Part shown: piece after piece, positions 1-5,149 of the stretch
How the letters are laid out: each line of letters begins with the position of its first letter
Numbering within the stretch: position 1 is the stretch's first letter
Source: Pseudomonadota bacterium
GTDB taxonomy: Bacteria > Pseudomonadota > Gammaproteobacteria > Burkholderiales > Methylophilaceae
Assembly: GCA_023459535.1 (NCBI GenBank)
Contig: JAEWTK010000176.1
Span: 1-6,254 of the forward strand
Direction: 5' to 3'
Length of the DNA: 6,254 nt
Notes under the pieces: generated by a model
Seen by the model: only the letters and a program-made list of their open reading frames with translations
Told to the model about the DNA's origin: nothing
Database searches by the model: none
Translations under genes and position numbers: made by a program

Positions 1-219
1 CCGCGTTGGCTGATCCTGAATAAAGTCGATATGCTGGAAAATCCGGATGCTACGGTCAAACAGTTCATTCGGGACTATGGCTGGGAAGGCCCATGCTTCG
101 CCATTTCCGCCATCAGTGGCGCAGGTACCAAGGAATTGGTCTACGCCATCATGGAGCATCTGGACAATACAAAACGCATAGAAGAAGAATCCGTACAAGA
201 TGAACTCCCTTCTGACTGA
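1..219 (+). CDS. obgE: Obg/CgtA GTPase, C-terminal part (5' end outside window)
   Basis: This is the C-terminal 72 codons of the Obg-family GTPase, which binds the 50S ribosomal subunit and acts in ribosome maturation and stress control. The frame is open from base 1. Two guanine-specificity motifs of the G domain are visible: NKVD (G4, residues 7-10 of the fragment, in the context [10 protein letters not shown]) and the G5 segment [14 protein letters not shown] (about residues 34-47). They are followed by a short acidic tail ending in ELPSD. The P-loop, the switch regions and the glycine-rich N-terminal Obg fold lie upstream of the window. The stop codon lies inside the start of proB (20-base overlap). 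In betaproteobacteria obgE usually follows rplU-rpmA and precedes proB, which supports the name over other Era/Obg-like GTPases. Confidence 0.9.
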   Translation, partial: PRWLILNKVDMLENPDATVKQFIRDYGWEGPCFAISAISGAGTKELVYAIMEHLDNTKRIEEESVQDELPSD

Positions 220-1321
220 TGCCCAGACGCTAGTCGTCAAGGTCGGTTCCAGCCTGGTAACCAATGATGGTCAGGGCTTGGATCAGGCGGCTATTTCGGC
301 CTGGGTTGGGCAGATTAGCCAACTGATGAAACAGAAGCGCGAAGTCGTGCTGGTTTCCAGCGGTGCGGTGGCGGAAGGCATGCAAAGGCTGGGCTGGAAG
401 AAGCGCCCAACCAACATCAATGAATTGCAGGCAGCGGCAGCCGTGGGTCAAATGGGCCTGGTGCAGATGTATGAGTCGTGTTTTTCGCAGCACGGGTTGC
501 ACACGGCACAGGTGCTGTTGACGCATGAAGACCTGGCCGACCGCAAACGCTACCTCAATGCGCGCAGCACCCTGCGCACCTTGCTTGATCTCAACGTCAT
601 CCCCATCATCAACGAGAACGATACGGTCGTTACCGATGAAATCCGGTTTGGCGATAACGATACCCTGGCTTCGCTGGTGGCCAACCTGATCGAAGCCGAT
701 GTGCTGGTGATCCTGACAGACCAGTCCGGATTGTACTCGGCTGACCCACGCAAGTATGCCGACGCCGTGTTCATCGAACGCGAGACTGCGGGTAATCCTG
801 CACTGGAAAAGATGGCGGGCGGTGCCGGTAGCGCCATCGGCAGCGGCGGTATGCTGACCAAGGTGCTGGCGGCCAAGCGTGCCGCGCGTAGCGGTGCTGG
901 TACCATCATTGCCTCTGGTCGCGAGCCGGACGTGCTGCTCAGACTGGCAGCAGGCGAACGCATAGGTACGCATCTGCATGCCGAACAGATCAAGACCCTG
1001 GCCAGAAAACAGTGGCTTGCCGACCATTTGCGCGTGGCTGGCAAGGTCATGCTGGATGCGGGTGCAAGCAAGGCGTTACTGCAAGATGGCAAGAGCCTGT
1101 TGCCGATAGGTGTGACTAGGGTCGAGGGTAGTTTCGACCGTGGTGATGTCGTCGCCTGTATCGACCCTGATGGCAAGGAGATCGCCCGCGGCTTGGTCAA
1201 TTATAATGCCGCTGAAACTGCACGCATTTTGCGCAAGCCAAGCAGTGAGATAGAAAAGATACTTGGCTATATCGATGAACCTGAGTTGATACACCGTGAC
1301 AACCTTGTAGTCTTGTCATAA
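200..1321 (+). CDS. proB: Glutamate 5-kinase (gamma-glutamyl kinase)
   Basis: ProB phosphorylates L-glutamate with ATP to gamma-glutamyl phosphate, the first and normally proline-inhibited step of proline synthesis in the cytoplasm. At 373 aa it has the two-domain bacterial length (about 367 in E. coli). The amino-acid-kinase domain covers roughly residues 9-260. Visible motifs are [12 protein letters not shown] (11-22), VSSGAVAEG (52-60), INENDTV (137-143), FGDNDTLAS (150-158), [13 protein letters not shown] (172-184) and GSGGMLTK (214-221). A PUA domain follows at about 278-355, with [20 protein letters not shown] and FDRGDVV. The ATG overlaps the obgE end by 20 bases, so translation is probably coupled. 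Only a weak purine-rich stretch (181-189) precedes it, and the protein alignment supports this start. The partner proA is not in the window. Confidence 0.97.
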   Translation: MNSLLTDAQTLVVKVGSSLVTNDGQGLDQAAISAWVGQISQLMKQKREVVLVSSGAVAEGMQRLGWKKRPTNINELQAAAAVGQMGLVQMYESCFSQHGLHTAQVLLTHEDLADRKRYLNARSTLRTLLDLNVIPIINENDTVVTDEIRFGDNDTLASLVANLIEADVLVILTDQSGLYSADPRKYADAVFIERETAGNPALEKMAGGAGSAIGSGGMLTKVLAAKRAARSGAGTIIASGREPDVLLRLAAGERIGTHLHAEQIKTLARKQWLADHLRVAGKVMLDAGASKALLQDGKSLLPIGVTRVEGSFDRGDVVACIDPDGKEIARGLVNYNAAETARILRKPSSEIEKILGYIDEPELIHRDNLVVLS

Positions 1322-1331
1322 AGGACGAAAC

Positions 1332-1832
1332 ATGACCGACAAAAAACCATTAGTCGCCATCATTATGGGCTCGGACAGTGACTGGCCGGTGATGAAAGCC
1401 GCCGCTCGGATGCTGGCAGACCTCGGCGTTGCTTATGAAGCCAGAGTGGTATCGGCTCATCGCACACCGGACCTGATGTTTGAATTTGCCGAGAGCGCAG
1501 TCGCCAACGGCTACAGGGTGATCATTGCCGGCGCGGGCGGCGCAGCCCACCTGCCGGGCATGGTTGCTGCCAAGACGACATTGCCGGTACTCGGTGTGCC
1601 GGTGCCGTCCAAACATCTGAATGGGCAGGACTCCCTGCTCTCCATCGTGCAGATGCCAAAGGGCATCCCGGTTGCGACCTTCGCCATTGGCGAGGCCGGC
1701 GCTGCCAATGCCGGGCTGTTTGCGGCATCCATCCTGGCTAATGATGACAAGGCTCTGGCTCAGAAGCTGGCGGCATTCAGAGCGGCGCAGACGGACAAGG
1801 TCATGTCCATGACGCTTTCCGAGCAGCCCTAA
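1332..1832 (+). CDS. purE: N5-carboxyaminoimidazole ribonucleotide mutase (class I PurE)
   Basis: PurE moves the carboxylate of N5-CAIR to carbon 4, giving CAIR, in de novo purine synthesis. It is a cytosolic enzyme, octameric in the family. The 166-aa length is normal. Family motifs are [11 protein letters not shown] (11-21, phosphate binding), VVSAHRTPD (39-47, with the catalytic histidine at residue 43) and [13 protein letters not shown] (65-77). Further blocks are VLGVPV (86-91), [15 protein letters not shown] (100-114) and the AGAANAGL segment (122-129). The pairing with purK marks it as the bacterial N5-CAIR mutase rather than the class II AIR carboxylase. A clear AAGGA Shine-Dalgarno at 1321-1325 lies 6 bases before the ATG. 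The gap to proB is only 10 bases, so cotranscription with obgE-proB is likely. The gene ends with two consecutive TAA codons (1830-1835). Confidence 0.97.
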   Translation: MTDKKPLVAIIMGSDSDWPVMKAAARMLADLGVAYEARVVSAHRTPDLMFEFAESAVANGYRVIIAGAGGAAHLPGMVAAKTTLPVLGVPVPSKHLNGQDSLLSIVQMPKGIPVATFAIGEAGAANAGLFAASILANDDKALAQKLAAFRAAQTDKVMSMTLSEQP

Positions 1833-1881
1833 TAAGTAGTCTGATCATTTCGTATCAAGTCCAGGTTTTGGAATTTTTCGT

Positions 1882-1885
1882 GGAG
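1882..1885 (+). promoter_or_regulatory. Shine-Dalgarno of purK, supports the TTG start
   Basis: GGAG lies 5 bases before TTG 1891. The next in-frame ATG (1921) has no purine-rich site in front of it and would remove residues AILPPA, which family members usually keep. The TTG start is therefore preferred. Confidence 0.6.
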
Positions 1886-1890
1886 TTATC

Positions 1891-3027
1891 TTGAGTAAAA
1901 ACGCCATTTTGCCTCCCGCCATGCTCGGCATGCTGGGCGGCGGCCAGCTAGGCCGGTTCTTTGTCATTGCCGCTCATGAGATGGGCTACAAGGTCACCGT
2001 GCTGGACCCGGATAAAAACAGTCCCGCTGGCAGGATTGCCGATGTGCATTTGTGTGCCGCATACGATGACGCATCAGCGTTGAAGCAACTGGCGGAGACT
2101 TGCGCTGCCGTAACGACGGAATTCGAGAATGTGCCGGCCGCCACACTGGAACAACTGGCACAGCATTGCACGGTGAGGCCGAGTGCGTCTGCCGTAGCGA
2201 TTGCCCAGCATCGTGTGACAGAGAAGACGTTTTTCCGTGACGTAGGATTGCCGGTCGGTGAATTTGTCGTGATCAATACAGAAGATGATTTGCCGGCTGA
2301 TGACAGTTCAATCTATCCGGCCGTGCTCAAGGTGGCGCGCTTCGGTTACGACGGCAAAGGGCAGGCCCGCGTGAAAAGCCGGCAGGAAGCGCAACAGGCG
2401 TTCGCCCAATTCAAGCATGAGACCTGTGTGCTGGAACAGATGCTGGCACTGGATTATGAAGTTTCGGTAGTGCTGGCACGCGATGCGCAGGGACAGGTTT
2501 CTGCTTTCCCGTTGGCGGAGAACAGCCATCTGAACGGCATACTGGACGTGACAATTGCACCGGCGCGCGCGACCGAAGTGATCAAGGCGAAGGCACAGGC
2601 ACTGGCGGCCGAGATTGCAGAAAAATTGGACTACGTGGGCGTGCTTGGCGTTGAGTTTTTTGTTTCCGGCGGCAAACTGCTGGTCAACGAGATGGCGCCG
2701 CGGCCGCACAATTCAGGTCACTACACCATCGATGCCTGTGTCACCAACCAGTTCGAGCAGCAGGTGCGTGCGCTGACCGGCCTGCCGCTGGGGGACAGTC
2801 ATTTGCATAGTCATGCCGTGATGGTGAACATTCTGGGCGATGTCTGGAAAGATGCCGAACCGGCGTGGGACAAATCCTTTGCCCATCCGAATCTCAAATT
2901 GCATCTTTACGGCAAGCATGAAGCGCGGCCGGGCCGCAAGATGGGGCATTTCACCGTGCTGGGTCGTGATACGGAAAGCACCCTGAATCAGGCGCGTATC
3001 GCGCGTGCAGAACTGGGCATAGGCTAA
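1891..3027 (+). CDS. purK: N5-carboxyaminoimidazole ribonucleotide synthetase
   Basis: PurK is an ATP-grasp enzyme that uses ATP and bicarbonate to convert AIR into N5-CAIR, the substrate of PurE encoded just upstream. The length is 378 aa. The N-terminal nucleotide-binding-like domain shows MLGMLGGGQLGRFF (11-24) and VTVLDPDKNSPAG (35-47), followed by TTEFENVP (75-82). The ATP-grasp core has PAVLKVARFGYDGKGQ (143-158), LEQML (181-185) and GVEFFV (253-258). The signature NEMAPRPHNSGHYT (266-279) carries the metal and substrate ligands. The C-terminal part has QFEQQVRALTGLPLG (287-301) and HLYGKHEARPGRKMGHF (338-354). The start is TTG at 1891 with a GGAG site. The 58-base purE-purK gap contains no visible terminator, so the two genes are probably on one transcript. 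No T-tract terminator is apparent after the stop. Confidence 0.97.
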   Translation: MSKNAILPPAMLGMLGGGQLGRFFVIAAHEMGYKVTVLDPDKNSPAGRIADVHLCAAYDDASALKQLAETCAAVTTEFENVPAATLEQLAQHCTVRPSASAVAIAQHRVTEKTFFRDVGLPVGEFVVINTEDDLPADDSSIYPAVLKVARFGYDGKGQARVKSRQEAQQAFAQFKHETCVLEQMLALDYEVSVVLARDAQGQVSAFPLAENSHLNGILDVTIAPARATEVIKAKAQALAAEIAEKLDYVGVLGVEFFVSGGKLLVNEMAPRPHNSGHYTIDACVTNQFEQQVRALTGLPLGDSHLHSHAVMVNILGDVWKDAEPAWDKSFAHPNLKLHLYGKHEARPGRKMGHFTVLGRDTESTLNQARIARAELGIG

Positions 3028-3199
3028 AGCCATTTCATAAAGGCCGCTTGTTATTTCCTTGAATCACCGATACGGTCGATCAGGCTTTCGACCCAGTGCT
3101 GCCGGGGCGTTTAACAGTCCTGGCTTTATCCTGCGTACGTATCTTCCTTATCTGCATCTGGCTATGCTTGTCGCCGGAGCTCACTCTTGGCCGTGAGTC

Positions 3200-3221
3200 T
3201 ATTGGTTGTATACAACCAATA
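3200..3221. promoter_or_regulatory. Perfect 22-bp palindrome (operator-like, left unit)
   Basis: The left half-site TATTGGTTGTA is followed directly by its exact reverse complement, with no spacer. The core is TTGTATACAA. Such uninterrupted dyads suit a dimeric helix-turn-helix repressor. GntR-family operators often have a GTnnAC-type core, but the regulator cannot be identified here. It abuts a second palindrome with the same core. It could also fold as a cruciform or an RNA hairpin, although the lack of a loop and of a T-tract argues against a terminator. Confidence 0.6.
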
Positions 3222-3224
3222 TGT

Positions 3225-3240
3225 TGGCTGTATACAGCCA
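3225..3240. promoter_or_regulatory. Perfect 16-bp palindrome (operator-like, right unit)
   Basis: The sequence TGGCTGTATACAGCCA is its own reverse complement. It shares TGTATACA and the flanking TTGG with the left unit; the T/C and A/G differences between the units are compensatory and preserve the symmetry. Centres are at 3210.5 and 3232.5, 22 bp or about two helical turns apart, so two dimers would sit on the same face of DNA. A third short dyad, CCAA-TATG-TTGG (3216-3227), lies exactly midway. Confidence 0.6.
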
Positions 3241-3318
3241 GGCTAAGTCGTTTCATTCGAATAATCCCGCATTCATAACTTAATAAAAACATAGTGTTAT
3301 TTAATTGCGATGATAATG

Positions 3319-3383
3319 GCGCGGTTTTTGCTGCGAGGTTTTAGTCTGTTAAAACGTTTGGCCGTGAGCTACTGCGCGGTTTT
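3319..3383. repeat. 10-bp direct repeat GCGCGGTTTT (3319-3328 and 3374-3383)
   Basis: Two identical 10-base copies lie 55 bp apart in the leader of the sigma-factor gene, either side of the 3338-3355 inverted repeat. They could be half-sites of one regulator or chance. Nothing in the sequence decides this. Confidence 0.3.
3338..3355. repeat. Small AT-rich inverted repeat before the sigma gene
   Basis: GTTTTA (3338-3343) and TAAAAC (3350-3355) form a 6-bp inverted repeat around a 6-base spacer. The weak A-T stem and the absence of a following T run make it a poor terminator. It could be an operator in the leader of the downstream gene. Confidence 0.3.
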
Positions 3384-3436
3384 ATTGGGCGTAAGCATGA
3401 GGGAGTAACTTCTGGGGAGATGCCGCTCATCATGTC

Positions 3437-3441
3437 GGAGG
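3437..3441 (+). promoter_or_regulatory. Shine-Dalgarno that favours TTG 3450 as sigma-factor start
   Basis: GGAGG ends 8 bases before TTG 3450. The in-frame ATG at 3420 is directly preceded by GGGGAG with no spacing, and ATG 3432 has that same motif 12 bases away. Both are less favourable than the TTG. Confidence 0.55.
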
Positions 3442-3449
3442 AATGGCAG

Positions 3450-4010
3450 TTGAGTAACATATCGATTCAACAGGAATTGCAAACTGGCGCCATGAGCACC
3501 GTTGTTCTGGGAGGGGAGTCTTTAATTGCCGAGCTGTACCGGGCACACAATGTCTGGTTGTTCGGTTGGCTACGCAAGAAGCTCGGTTGCGGGTCGGATG
3601 CGGAAGACCTGACCCACGACACCTTCTGCCGCATCATGCAAAAAGGCGATATTGCCAATATCCAAGAGCCACGCGCCTACCTAACCACCACGGCCACGCG
3701 GCTGATGATTGACTTGGTGCGAAAGCGCAATATTGAACGGGTCTATCTGGAAGCGCTAGCCTTGATTCAAAGCGAAGCTTATGCCCAGTCTCCCGAGCAC
3801 TACCGCGAAGCGGTCGAGACCTTGAATGCAATCGCGCAGATGCTGGAAGGCGTGCCGGAAAAAGCCCGCCGTGCATTCCTGTTGAGCCGCCTTGAAAATA
3901 TGGCCTATTCCGAAATCGCCGTGAACATGAATATCTCCGTCAGCATGGTGAAGAAATATATTGCGCAGGTCATGGTGCATTGCTACATGGCCTCTTACGC
4001 GCAATCCTGA
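3450..4010 (+). CDS. ECF sigma factor, FecI (iron-starvation) type
   Basis: This is an extracytoplasmic-function sigma factor of the FecI group, expected to direct RNA polymerase to the promoter of the cognate TonB-receptor gene. From TTG 3450 it has 186 aa. Region 2 spans about residues 26-95, with LYRAHNVWLFGWLRKKLGC (29-47), DAEDLTHDTFCRI (50-62) and EPRAYLTTTATRLMIDLVRKR (73-93) for promoter -10 recognition. Region 4 spans about 119-180, with LEGVPEKARRAFLLSRLEN (132-150) and the helix-turn-helix YSEIAVNMNISVSMVKKYIAQ (153-173). The words GWLRKKLGC, VPEKARRAFLLSRLE and YSEIA are typical of FecI-like proteins. ATG starts at 3420 (196 aa), 3432 and 3492 (172 aa, no Shine-Dalgarno) are alternatives. 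The fecR-type gene follows after 23 bases. Clear Fur-box control is not visible. Confidence 0.93.
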   Translation: MSNISIQQELQTGAMSTVVLGGESLIAELYRAHNVWLFGWLRKKLGCGSDAEDLTHDTFCRIMQKGDIANIQEPRAYLTTTATRLMIDLVRKRNIERVYLEALALIQSEAYAQSPEHYREAVETLNAIAQMLEGVPEKARRAFLLSRLENMAYSEIAVNMNISVSMVKKYIAQVMVHCYMASYAQS

Positions 4011-4033
4011 CTGACGCGCAGCCCTGATTAATA

Positions 4034-5020
4034 ATGGATTTCAAGCCGACCCCCGAGGTTATTGAGCGCGCCGCCTACTGGCATGTGCGATTGCATGCCG
4101 AAGATGTGGCTGATGCCGACCGCGCAGAGTTCGAGCGCTGGCGCAACCAGCACGAGGCGCATGCCGAAGCCTATGCCCAGTTGGAGGCGATGCTGGCCAA
4201 ATTCGACGGCCTGCAACCGGCACCGGCGATGAAGGCGCTGGAGGTTGCCCTGCAATCGACACAGTCAGTAGATAAGCGCAGAAAATCGCGTGCCGGCTCG
4301 GTTGCGCTGGGTATTGTGCTGGTTGCAGCTGGCGCGTTGGCCGTGCAAACCGATAAGGCGCGTTACATGCTGGCGGATTACCGTACCGAGGTCGGGCAGC
4401 AACAAGTGGTCGAGCTGGCGGATGACAGCCGCATCATCCTGAACACCTACACTGCCATGGATGTGGATTTCAGCGAGACGGAAAGACGCATTACCCTGCA
4501 TCAGGGCGAGATCCTGATTGAAGTTGCAGGGAATGCCGCCAAGCCTTTTATTGTGGAGACCGCCCACGGCACGGCCAGGGCGCTGGGTACGCAATTCATC
4601 GTTAAACGTGTCGGAGACGCCACCGATGTTACCGTGGTCGAGTCGGTAGTCGAGGCATGCAGCGCTTCGCGCTTCTTCAATAAAGCCGAAAAACAATGCG
4701 TGCGCCTGCACGCAGCCGAAGGCACGCAAATCACTAAAGACAGCATTCTTGCTTCACAACCTGTCGATCTGGAATCAGCAACCGGGTGGACTGCGGGCTT
4801 CCTGGCAGTAGACGATCGGCCCTTGGCCGAAGTACTGGCCGAACTTCAGCGTTATCGCAAGGGAAGTCTCCGCTTCAACCCGGATGACATTGCCGACATG
4901 CGCGTCTCCGGAGTGCTGCCGCTGAAAGATACTGACCGAGCGTTGGAAATGCTGGCAGAACTCTTGCCTATCCGCATCGACCACCCTTCTGCCGAAACGG
5001 TGGATATCCGCCCGCGTTGA
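4034..5020 (+). CDS. FecR-type transmembrane sigma-factor regulator
   Basis: This inner-membrane protein would link the receptor's signal to the sigma factor, as anti-sigma or pro-sigma factor. It has 328 aa. The cytoplasmic sigma-binding domain (DUF4880 type, about 7-55) reads PEVIERAAYWHVRLHAED then FERWRNQHEAHAEAYAQLE. A single membrane helix is at about 88-105, preceded by the basic patch DKRRKSR (80-86), consistent with an N-in topology. The periplasmic FecR domain (about 110-205) has ELADDSRIILNTYTAMDVDF, RRITLHQGEILIEV, and PFIVETAHGTARALGTQFIV. The C-terminal part (256-315; FLAVDDRPLAEVLAELQRY onward) is STN-like, the portion that family studies link to receptor contact. Cysteines at 209 and 222 may pair. 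No good Shine-Dalgarno precedes the ATG, and an in-frame stop at 4025-4027 limits the start. Translation may be coupled to the sigma gene 23 bases upstream. Confidence 0.93.
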   Translation: MDFKPTPEVIERAAYWHVRLHAEDVADADRAEFERWRNQHEAHAEAYAQLEAMLAKFDGLQPAPAMKALEVALQSTQSVDKRRKSRAGSVALGIVLVAAGALAVQTDKARYMLADYRTEVGQQQVVELADDSRIILNTYTAMDVDFSETERRITLHQGEILIEVAGNAAKPFIVETAHGTARALGTQFIVKRVGDATDVTVVESVVEACSASRFFNKAEKQCVRLHAAEGTQITKDSILASQPVDLESATGWTAGFLAVDDRPLAEVLAELQRYRKGSLRFNPDDIADMRVSGVLPLKDTDRALEMLAELLPIRIDHPSAETVDIRPR

Positions 5021-5033
5021 TGGACTTTTGTTT

Positions 5034-5050
5034 GTTGCTGAAACAGCAGC
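5034..5050 (+). other. Short hairpin after the fecR-type gene
   Basis: GTTGCTG and CAGCAGC pair around an AAA loop (7 bp with one T-G wobble). No T tract follows, so it is not a standard terminator. It might stabilise the 3' end of the sigma/fecR transcript or attenuate read-through into the receptor gene, or be incidental. Confidence 0.3.
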
Positions 5051-5085
5051 AGGCGAAGATCGCGCAAAAAATTTCAATCACAGAC

Positions 5086-5112
5086 TGTCCCTTCCGGATT
5101 CTCGTTCGTCAT
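5086..5112 (+). promoter_or_regulatory. Candidate FecI-type promoter of the receptor gene
   Basis: TGTCCC (5086-5091) and CGTCAT (5107-5112) are 15 bases apart, a spacing that suits ECF sigma factors, and lie 38 bases before the receptor ATG. CGT-containing -10 elements are typical of iron-starvation sigma factors. The stretch TTCTCGTTCG followed by TCATAGC (5099-5115) closely resembles what I recall of the E. coli fecA promoter region. That comparison is from memory. The position between fecR and the receptor gene is where the cognate promoter is expected. An overlapping alternative -10 is CGTTCG at 5103. Confidence 0.45.
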
Positions 5113-5149
5113 AGCAAATAAGAACGAAAAAACCAAATGGACATTCCTG

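Larger units (their letters stand above)
3187..3368. repeat. 11-bp direct repeat TTGGCCGTGAG (3187-3197 and 3358-3368)
   Basis: The same 11 bases occur twice, 171 bp apart, flanking the palindromes and the AT-rich segment. This is read directly from the sequence. Its meaning is unknown, and with this length a chance match within a few hundred bases is unlikely but possible. Confidence 0.35.
3028..3449. other. Long intergenic region between purK and the sigma-factor gene
   Basis: I see no convincing gene in these 422 bases. Two overlapping short open frames, + strand 3096-3278 and - strand 3080-3292, have no recognisable motif. The stretch contains the tandem palindromes at 3200-3240, then an AT-rich segment (about 3255-3316) in which the sigma-gene promoter is most likely to lie. 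GATAAT at 3312-3317 could be a -10 element, and GATGATAAT (3309-3317) resembles half of a Fur box, but no matching -35 or second Fur half-site is present. An inverted repeat (3338-3355) and short direct repeats follow. The region separates housekeeping genes from an accessory signalling cassette, so it may be an old insertion boundary. Confidence 0.6.

Noticed and set aside
230..1200. Long antisense frames opposite proB
   Set aside because: These are shadows of a GC-rich coding gene; the + strand frame matches ProB along its whole length and the antisense translations show no family motif.
3051..3107. Reverse-strand frame ending RQHWVESLIDRIGDSRK, protein-like in character
   Set aside because: A stop codon lies immediately upstream in the same frame, leaving under 20 residues without a start. 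It could be a gene remnant, but nothing supports a named family.
3200..3240. Palindromes as a rho-independent terminator for purK or as a LexA box
   Set aside because: No loop and no T tract, and the site is over 170 bases after purK. CTGTATACAG has only 4 bases between CTG and CAG, whereas LexA needs 10.
3080..3292. Overlapping open frames on both strands (60 aa on +, 70 aa on -) in the purK-sigma gap
   Set aside because: No recognisable motif and no Shine-Dalgarno-supported start that I can see. The two cover the same DNA and run across the palindromes, so they are probably chance frames.
3309..3317. GATGATAAT as a Fur box
   Set aside because: It matches only about half of the consensus; the inverted second half is absent. 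It may instead be a -10 element, but no good -35 lies 16-18 bases upstream.
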